A stretch of DNA of 20,984 bases, taken from the NCBI GenBank assembly GCA_046316495.1, contig JBKDAM010000107.1, positions 1-20,984 of the forward strand, written 5' to 3'. The position numbers and the translations under genes are program-made. Below the pieces are notes generated by a model. The model saw only the letters and a list, made by a program, of their open reading frames with translations, did not search any database and had not been told where the DNA came from. This document shows, in pieces, positions 16,233 to 20,984 of the stretch; positions within the stretch are counted from its first letter, which is position 1, and each line of letters begins with the position of its first letter. This DNA comes from M3007 sp046316495 (GTDB lineage Bacteria > Bacteroidota > Bacteroidia > Chitinophagales > Saprospiraceae).

Positions 16233-17099
16233 TTATCTACCCCAATTATCTTCTTCCTGATTCCTCAAGGAATTCATTACTTGTTGTCCTTCCCTCAAGG
16301 CATCCTCGCCACTAAGGTAATCCTGAATTCTTCGTCCCTGAACATTGCTCTCCTTATAGACCATGGAAGAGAAAAACCGCATTTCAAACAGGTCCTCCCA
16401 GGTGCCACGGGCAGCGGTATTTTCGGTCATCAAGGCCTGGTGTCGGGCAAGCAAGGGGCGAGCATGCGGGTAATAGACCCAAAACAAAGGCGTTTCCCTG
16501 CTGGGTCCACAACAGGAGGCAATCTCAATCAAGGGGGCAATTCCCAAGATCCTGCGATTCAATTGACCTGTCTTGGCATCCATCCACCAGATTTCTTTGA
16601 TCCGAAAGCGAAAAACGGTTTCCCAATTCAGCTCGTTTTCCACGGGCTGGTAACTCGATAGACCTGTTTCAACATCAATGGTTTCAATTGTATCCCGTTC
16701 GACCACCATATTCCGTACCTCCTCGACACTCAGTGGGGTAGTAAATTGGTCATCTATGGTACTATAGGCTTGTAAGCTACCCTTCAGGATTGCGTCTGTA
16801 AGGATTGAAAAAAAAGGTGCCTCTGGGTACCGAAAGGGCATATTGCGCTTTTCTCGGGTGTCCAAAATGCTCCATACCCGCTTTTCCCACAGCAAATCCG
16901 CTTCACGGATGGAGGGATAAGCAATAGGTAGCTTTTCTACAAGGGTGTGCCTTTGTACAATGTCATCAACCACTGCAGGACCCGGCTCCAGAAGCTCCGT
17001 GGCTTCTTTCGGTTGTGCAAATAATCGATTCGTTATTGAAAAAGTAAAAAGAAGGCAAAAAACGGTAGCCACCGCCACCGTTGAAGGTTTTGTGTTCAT
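16233..17099 (-). CDS. gldN: GldN/PorN-like gliding and T9SS protein
   Basis: Periplasmic protein of 288 residues of the GldN/PorN family; in known systems GldN works with GldK as a ring beneath the outer membrane of the T9SS. The signal peptide MNTKPSTVAVATVFCLLFTF...RLFAQ fixes the start at 17099; an upstream in-frame start at 17189 would put 30 residues before it. Family hallmarks: EADLLWEKRVWSILDTREKRNMPFRYP, the mid-region IKEIWWMDAKTGQL with RILGIAP, PLFWVYYPHARPLL, and the C-terminal block TWEDLFEMRFFSSMVYKESN with RRIQDYLSGEDAL. It is a little shorter than typical GldN. The usual partners gldK, gldL and gldM are not in the window, so it may be a detached gldN or an extra copy like gldO of Flavobacterium. 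It faces the TonB-type receptor gene. Confidence 0.93.
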   Translation of the reverse strand: MNTKPSTVAVATVFCLLFTFSITNRLFAQPKEATELLEPGPAVVDDIVQRHTLVEKLPIAYPSIREADLLWEKRVWSILDTREKRNMPFRYPEAPFFSILTDAILKGSLQAYSTIDDQFTTPLSVEEVRNMVVERDTIETIDVETGLSSYQPVENELNWETVFRFRIKEIWWMDAKTGQLNRRILGIAPLIEIASCCGPSRETPLFWVYYPHARPLLARHQALMTENTAARGTWEDLFEMRFFSSMVYKESNVQGRRIQDYLSGEDALREGQQVMNSLRNQEEDNWGR

Positions 17100-17202
17100 A
17101 AAAATCCCGTGTTTAGTAAAGGTGATGTTGAGGGAGCTTGCTCGAATAAAAAAAGGGCTTAGTAAACCCAAGAGGGAAAGCCAGACCAATCTTTTCCTAC
17201 GG

Positions 17203-17276
17203 GAGCCTCCGGGCTCATTTTAGGTGCCACAGGCAGGGCCGGATGGGATACCGGAACCAGGGCCTTGCCTGTGGCA
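17203..17276. repeat. GC-rich structured element between gldN and the thioredoxin gene
   Basis: A long hairpin: 17225-17240 (TGCCACAGGCAGGGCC) pairs with 17261-17276 in 16 pairs with one G-T pair, around a 20-base loop. The loop region contains a second small repeat, CCGG...CCGG (17239-17254). Next to it, 17203-17216 forms GAGCC-TCCG-GGCTC. It lies about 110 bases after the stop of the minus-strand thioredoxin gene and about 125 bases before gldN. There is no T run on either side of the long stem, so it is not a standard terminator. It may be a REP-like element or a structured RNA; no second copy was seen in the window. Confidence 0.5.
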
Positions 17277-17388
17277 GTTCAAAGGAGTGCTCAACGATTA
17301 AAACTGTGCTGCAAAAGCAACCCTTACCAAACGGGACCTTGTTTTAATATGTTGTTATTTACAAAATTTTAACAATTCGCCAGGCAAC

Positions 17389-18819
17389 CTATTTCAGTTT
17401 TTTTAACTCTCGTTCAAACATCTGCTCCAGCTGGTTGGCATGCAAGTTTTTGGCCACAATGATTCGGTCCTTGTTGAGCAGGTACATTTCTGGGGTGATA
17501 TCTACGTAGTATTTGGCGTAAATGGCCCGGTTGGTTGGGTCAAACACGTTCGTGAAGGTGAAATTTTGTTCTTTAATGAAATTTTTCCATTCACTGTCGG
17601 TTGTATTTACCGCAATTCCATAAAAATCAACGCCCTTGTCTTTCCATTTTCGATAAATCCGCTCTACCTCAGCTGCCTCTTTTTGGCAGTGCTCGCAAGT
17701 GGGACTGAACATAAAGACCACGATAAGAGGAGATTGAATATCGTACAAGCGTTTATCTTGTCCAAACTGGTTTTTGGCCACCACATCGGGGCCTTTTCTC
17801 CCCATCAGACTTGCTTCCATCTCCCAAGCATGTTTTCGTAGCTTTTCGAGGTTTTCTGGTTTGTCCCAGAAGGCCAATTCTGGGGTAAAAAACTGGTTGA
17901 TGATGTGGACATATACTGCCTCACCATCCATGACAGTCGTTTTGGTATTTTCGTATTGAAGTGCAATCCAATTCGAAAAATACTTAAAGTAAGGCTTATA
18001 AGGAAGAACTTTTCGGATCAAAGGGTCTACCACGGCAATAAGGGAGTCGGGGTGCTGAGGGATCATTTCTTTCACATATCGCCGAAGTTTGTTGGAGATG
18101 ACCGGAGTTCGTAGCAGTCGTTCGTCGGAGAAATCTACCCCATCCCAAAACCTGCCACGGTAAGAAGCCACCTGTCGAACGGTGTCGATATCACCGTTTG
18201 CTTTTCGATATTCGATGATATCCGGGTTTTGCCCAGCAATTTTGAATTTGGTGAAAAAGGAATTAGGGTAGGTTTTATACAGTTCTTCCAGGTGCTTTTT
18301 TCGTTCTGCAACCAGCACTTCCTGGCGTTCCTTGGCTTGGCGGTATTCAACAGAAGCCAAAGGTGCCGATTTCAAGGTGTTGGCAAGCTGATTTAGTTCG
18401 GCATCTTGGACCGCTTGAAATTGAAAATTTCTGTAAAGCAATTCTGTATTTAGGCAGCCTTCCACTTTCATCGTACCCACAAAGTCTTTTGCATCGGTCC
18501 GGAGGGTGAAAAATTGCTCGTGGTCATCTAGCAGGACAGCAAAGTTTTTGCCATTGGGCATTAAAAAATAATAAAAGCCACTGGCTAAGGGACTTTTGCG
18601 GCGAAGGGTAAAGTGTCCACTCGCGTCTACCACTGTGGAATCCGCTAGAAAATTTTGATCACCATATACCCCAACCAGTTTGATTTTTCCTGCTGGTAGT
18701 CCTTGGGCATATACTTCAATGACACAACTGTCCTTAACAGCATTCATGGGTCGGGCTTCCAGCGATCCCATCAAGGTCATTACGAAAAGCAAAGAAAGAA
18801 AGAACAATTTCTCGCGCAT
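17389..18819 (-). CDS. DUF4369/TlpA-like periplasmic thioredoxin protein
   Basis: Secreted protein of 476 residues. Signal peptide MREKLFFLSLLFVMTLMGSLEA, then an N-terminal beta domain of DUF4369 type (about 30-110; GLPAGKIKLVGVYGDQNFLADSTVVDASGHFTL), a helical middle (about 130-320, DUF5106-like), and a C-terminal thioredoxin fold (about 335-476). The redox pair Cys375 and Cys378 sits in FSPTCEHCQKEA; the cis-Pro region is DITPEMYLLNKD. Such proteins act as thiol-disulfide oxidoreductases in the Bacteroidota periplasm. The target is unknown. It is read in the same direction as gldN, 289 bases upstream of it, with the hairpin element between, so co-transcription is uncertain. The ATG at 18819 is the natural start of the signal peptide. 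Confidence 0.9.
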   Translation of the reverse strand: MREKLFFLSLLFVMTLMGSLEARPMNAVKDSCVIEVYAQGLPAGKIKLVGVYGDQNFLADSTVVDASGHFTLRRKSPLASGFYYFLMPNGKNFAVLLDDHEQFFTLRTDAKDFVGTMKVEGCLNTELLYRNFQFQAVQDAELNQLANTLKSAPLASVEYRQAKERQEVLVAERKKHLEELYKTYPNSFFTKFKIAGQNPDIIEYRKANGDIDTVRQVASYRGRFWDGVDFSDERLLRTPVISNKLRRYVKEMIPQHPDSLIAVVDPLIRKVLPYKPYFKYFSNWIALQYENTKTTVMDGEAVYVHIINQFFTPELAFWDKPENLEKLRKHAWEMEASLMGRKGPDVVAKNQFGQDKRLYDIQSPLIVVFMFSPTCEHCQKEAAEVERIYRKWKDKGVDFYGIAVNTTDSEWKNFIKEQNFTFTNVFDPTNRAIYAKYYVDITPEMYLLNKDRIIVAKNLHANQLEQMFERELKKLK

Positions 18820-18849
18820 AATAAGTGGTTATTGTTAGTTATTCGGTTG

Positions 18850-18884
18850 CAAAATTACAGCACAAGTCAACTCGTTTGGGTCAA
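18850..18884 (-). promoter_or_regulatory. Putative promoter of the thioredoxin gene
   Basis: On the minus strand TAATTTTG (18857-18850) is an exact TAnnTTTG -7 match, with TTG (18884-18882) 24 bases upstream, slightly more than the usual spacing. The predicted start of transcription near 18843 leaves a leader of about 24 bases before the ATG at 18819. Confidence 0.45.
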
Positions 18885-18905
18885 TTAACAAACATTTGCA
18901 TTCAT

Positions 18906-18966
18906 GGATCAGGATTTCTGGGATTTGCGGGATGAACAGGATTTTTGGGATCAATGGATTTTTTGT
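18906..18966. repeat. 9-bp periodic GGAT repeat, probably a dispersed intergenic element
   Basis: GGAT recurs at 18906, 18912, 18921, 18930, 18939, 18948 and 18956, so the core has a strict 9-base period with a degenerate unit GGATTTnTG. Similar imperfect GGAT repeats occur between genes in many Bacteroidota genomes, as far as I know. A spurious minus-strand frame across it reads as repeated Ile-Pro-x-Ile-Leu. It lies between the divergent thioredoxin and xseB genes, away from both promoters. Confidence 0.65.
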
Positions 18967-19013
18967 GGGGACTGTGGTTGATTTTTTCGCCAAAAAAATT
19001 ACCCAAGCTCCTC

Positions 19014-19040
19014 TTGCCGTATAAAATGGGTGTATTTTTG
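19014..19040 (+). promoter_or_regulatory. Putative promoter of xseB and the ABC permease
   Basis: TATTTTTG (19033-19040) matches TAnnTTTG exactly; TTG at 19014-19016 lies 16 bases upstream, a little short of the usual spacing. Transcription would begin near 19047, which leaves only the ATG at 19063 as a start for xseB and excludes the in-frame GTG codons at 19030 and 19045. Confidence 0.5.
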
Positions 19041-19062
19041 TGGAGTGAAAAAGAATCCATCC

Positions 19063-19251
19063 ATGACGTACGAGGCTGCTTTTCAAGAGTTGCAGCAAAT
19101 CCTAGCCGAACTCCAGGAGGGAGCGGTTAGTATCGATCAATTGGCGCAAAAGGTAGAGCGCGCCGATGAACTTGTGCAGTTTTGCCGCGAACGCTTGCGG
19201 CAAACGGAAGCGACCATTCAGCAACTCCAATCTTCCAACCAGTCCTCATGA
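19063..19251 (+). CDS. xseB: Exodeoxyribonuclease VII small subunit
   Basis: Cytoplasmic protein of 62 residues. XseB subunits bind the large subunit XseA, and the complex degrades single-stranded DNA from both ends. The sequence fits the family's two-helix shape: YEAAFQELQQILAELQEGAVSIDQLAQ, then VERADELVQFCRERLRQTE, with the typical L-x-x-I-x-x-x-L-x-x-G and the later E-L-x-x-x-C-R-x-x-L-x-x-x-E pattern. The ATG at 19063 is preferred over GTG 19045 because of the promoter match. The stop overlaps the permease start as ATGA, so the two are translationally coupled. xseA is not adjacent upstream, where it often lies. Confidence 0.88.
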   Translation: MTYEAAFQELQQILAELQEGAVSIDQLAQKVERADELVQFCRERLRQTEATIQQLQSSNQSS

Positions 19252-20549
19252 ACCTTCCCTTTTTTATCGCCGCTCGAATTGCTTTTTCCAAAAAAAACAG
19301 CTTTTCCAGCATCATTATTCGAATTGCCATTGCCGCCGTTGCGCTGAGTGTGGCGGTCATGATCATTGCTTCTGCGATGATTTCAGGTTTTAAAACAGAG
19401 ATCAGTAAGAAAATATTTGGTTTTTGGGGCCATATTCACATCTCCTCCGTTATCACGGATTCCCCAACAGCAGATGCGACGCCCATCCCAGACACGCTCC
19501 CTTTCCTGGACGCATTAAGAGCAACCAGGCAAGTTCAGTTTACGATTCCAGGTGAAATTGTGGGGGTTGAGACGGTTAGTGAACAGGAGGCTTTCACCAT
19601 AGGTGGTATTCGGCATGTGCAAGAATTTGCGCTAAAACCGGGTATTATTCGTTCAAAAACGGCCATGGAAGGGATTGTATTGAAGGGAGTGGGCACTAAT
19701 TATGATTGGGAAAACCTGGCACCTTATCTGTTGGAAGGCTCAGCGCCCGGGACCCAGGATACCTCCAACGCAGCGGGTATTTTGTTAAGTCGGCAGACCG
19801 CCGATCGGCTGCAGGTTGGGGTAGGGGACAAGTTTATTGTCTATTTTGTGAAGGATGGTGCCCAGGCCAGGCGGTTGTTTCAAGTCTCAGGCATCTACAA
19901 AACGGGTTTGGAAGAGTACGACCGTAAATTTGCCCTTTGCGATATTCGTCAAGTACAAGAGCTATTAAATTGGGACAGCAACCAGGTAGCTGGGTATGAA
20001 GTTTGGCTCGATGATATTCGGGACTTAGAAGTTTTCAACCAGTATATCTATGATGAAGTGATTCCACCTGATTTAGTTTCGGCCAGTATCCGGGAGAAAT
20101 TTCCGGCGATTTTTGAATGGTTGCAATTACAGGATATGAATGAGGTGGTGATCCTTGGATTGATGCTTGCGGTAGCGATTATTAATATGATCACTGCACT
20201 GCTGGTGCTGGTGCTGGAGCATTCCACCATGATTGGTATCTTAAAATCGCTGGGAGAGCGTAACGTCAGGATCCGCCGAATTTTTCTTTATTATGCAGGG
20301 GTTATCATGGCGCGCGGGCTCTTTTGGGGAAATGTATTTGGAATCGGTTTAAGCTGGTTGCAGTACCAATTCAAGTTTATTCGCTTGAATGAGGCAGATT
20401 ATTACATCTCTTACGCTCCGGTTCGTTTGGAACTTTGGACTATTCTTGGAATAAACATAGGTGCCTTGGTTATAGTATTGCTGTTTTTGTTGATCCCCTC
20501 ATTAGCCGTCTCCAAGGTATCCCCCTTGCGTGCGATTCAATTTCGATAG
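19248..20549 (+). CDS. FtsX-type ABC transporter permease (LolC/LolE-like)
   Basis: Inner-membrane protein of 433 residues with the MacB/LolCE layout: N-terminal helix (about 22-48, IIIRIAIAAVALSVAVMIIASAMISGF), a large periplasmic domain (about 50-290), then three C-terminal helices forming the FtsX domain (VVILGLMLAVAIINMITALLVLV; FLYYAGVIMARGLFWGNVFGIG; LGINIGALVIVLLFLLIP). The segment STMIGILKSLG is the usual coupling helix that contacts the ATPase. In LolCDE such permeases pull lipoproteins from the inner membrane; here the ATPase gene (lolD-like) is not in the window, so the substrate is inferred only. The start is the ATG that overlaps the xseB stop; an upstream in-frame start at 19182 would run inside xseB. 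It ends in VSKVSPLRAIQFR, a typical family ending. Confidence 0.9.
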   Translation: MNLPFFIAARIAFSKKNSFSSIIIRIAIAAVALSVAVMIIASAMISGFKTEISKKIFGFWGHIHISSVITDSPTADATPIPDTLPFLDALRATRQVQFTIPGEIVGVETVSEQEAFTIGGIRHVQEFALKPGIIRSKTAMEGIVLKGVGTNYDWENLAPYLLEGSAPGTQDTSNAAGILLSRQTADRLQVGVGDKFIVYFVKDGAQARRLFQVSGIYKTGLEEYDRKFALCDIRQVQELLNWDSNQVAGYEVWLDDIRDLEVFNQYIYDEVIPPDLVSASIREKFPAIFEWLQLQDMNEVVILGLMLAVAIINMITALLVLVLEHSTMIGILKSLGERNVRIRRIFLYYAGVIMARGLFWGNVFGIGLSWLQYQFKFIRLNEADYYISYAPVRLELWTILGINIGALVIVLLFLLIPSLAVSKVSPLRAIQFR

Positions 20550-20685
20550 GTTTTTTGTTTTTTTCGAAAAAGGAAGGAAAGGAAAAAGCGTGTACCAACC
20601 GCTGTTTGGTTGATTTGTATGAAAACAGGCTGTAAAAGTAAGGCAGAAATAAGTTGTGTAGGAGCTTCTTTTTGGATGATGGTGG

Positions 20686-20715
20686 TTTCAATGTAACCGA
20701 AATTCAATAACTTTG
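20686..20715 (+). promoter_or_regulatory. Putative promoter of the right-edge lipoprotein gene
   Basis: TAACTTTG (20708-20715) is an exact TAnnTTTG match; TTTC at 20686-20689 is one base off the -33 TTTG, 18 bases upstream. Transcription would start near 20722, about 67 bases before the ATG at 20789. Confidence 0.45.
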
Positions 20716-20788
20716 GAGCATGCTCAGCGAATCGCTTGTTTTGATAGGCGAGTAGTGGATTTATTCACTCAACAAATTCAATCTTGGT

Positions 20789-20984
20789 ATGGTCCGAAAG
20801 ACACTTTTTTGGTTGCTTCTTCTATTGGTTGTGGGCTGTTTGTCCAAACAAGCCTCTCCACCTGCTTCATCGCCTGGCGTTGGGGATGCTGGAATGCAGA
20901 TTGACAGCGCTGCCGGTTCCTGGGACGACGATATTGATAAAGCTTCCGGAAGCGGAGCGCCAATGGCTCGCGACCGGGATGAAG
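20789..20984 (+). CDS. Lipoprotein, N-terminal part only
   Basis: An open frame runs from ATG 20789 past the right edge (65 complete codons). It starts MVRKTLFWLLLLLVVGC, a lipoprotein signal peptide with lipobox VVGC (Cys17), followed by a Ser/Ala/Gly/Asp-rich linker (KQASPPASSPGVGDAG...). The linker is typical of several Bacteroidota lipoproteins, including VWA-domain and DUF4349 proteins, but too little is present to choose. No acidic surface-export signal follows the Cys, so a periplasm-facing position is more likely. A good promoter match lies upstream. The lipoprotein call is well supported; the function is unknown. Confidence 0.7.
   Translation, partial: MVRKTLFWLLLLLVVGCLSKQASPPASSPGVGDAGMQIDSAAGSWDDDIDKASGSGAPMARDRDE

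Noticed and set aside
16212..16661. 149-codon plus-strand frame antisense to gldN
   Set aside because: The minus-strand GldN reading has clear family motifs throughout, so this is a shadow.
17196..17205. CCTACGGGAG, which matches part of a well-known conserved 16S rRNA segment
   Set aside because: The match is only 10 bases and the flanks do not look like 16S rRNA, so it is chance.
18835..19098. 87-codon minus-strand frame upstream of the thioredoxin gene
   Set aside because: Its Ile-Pro-rich part is a translation of the 9-base GGAT repeat, and it overlaps the xseB start and promoter.
20560..20571. TTTTTCGAAAAA palindrome just after the permease stop
   Set aside because: A simple A/T run with a CG centre; it has no loop and no sign of function beyond base composition, although weak termination is not excluded.

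Overview
The window looks like a chromosomal piece of a Bacteroidota genome, most likely a Saprospiria-type marine or activated-sludge lineage (the lineage is inferred, not proven). Support comes from type IX secretion (T9SS) and gliding families (PorP/SprF, PorE-like, GldN, a CHU_C/type B sorting domain), a TonB-dependent outer-membrane receptor with a carboxypeptidase-regulatory-like N-terminus, a DUF4369-TlpA thioredoxin protein, and several Bacteroidota-style promoters (TTG-N16-24-TAnnTTTG). No rRNA, tRNA, CRISPR array, transposase or integrase was seen.

Layout. (1) 1-3034: a SixA-type histidine phosphatase on the minus strand lies divergent from a stand-alone SWIM zinc-finger protein. 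A small secreted, probably outer-membrane, protein follows. (2) 3035-3540: a 0.5 kb non-coding leader with one good promoter match and a 12-bp palindrome just before the next gene. (3) 3541-13609: a tight four-gene plus-strand operon: PorP/SprF-like outer-membrane protein, two PorE-like proteins (TPR, beta-propeller, carboxypeptidase-regulatory-like repeats, OmpA-like domain), and a 1235-residue SprB-repeat/PKD adhesin with a type B T9SS C-terminal signal. It ends in a strong hairpin. (4) 13741-16167: a TonB-dependent receptor-like protein, convergent with (5) a GldN homologue (16233-17099, minus). A perfect 14-bp stem hairpin sits between them. (6) 17389-18819, minus: a periplasmic TlpA-like thioredoxin protein, separated from gldN by a spacer with a GC-rich structured element. 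(7) 18906-18966: a 9-bp-periodic repeat. (8) 19063-20549: xseB overlapping an FtsX/LolCE-type ABC permease by ATGA. (9) 20789 to the right edge: the start of a lipoprotein gene.

The centre of interest is the four-gene operon. From family knowledge, type B T9SS cargo often needs a partner PorP/SprF protein, and PorE links the T9SS to peptidoglycan through its OmpA-like domain. Here cargo, PorP partner and two PorE-like proteins are co-transcribed, which suggests a self-contained cassette for exporting and anchoring one surface adhesin. Both PorE paralogues have Ser where the OmpA/Pal peptidoglycan-binding Asp is expected, and both carry a helical insertion in that domain. They may therefore bind something other than, or differently from, the canonical peptidoglycan stem. 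The lone GldN homologue downstream, without gldKLM in the window, fits the same secretion theme.
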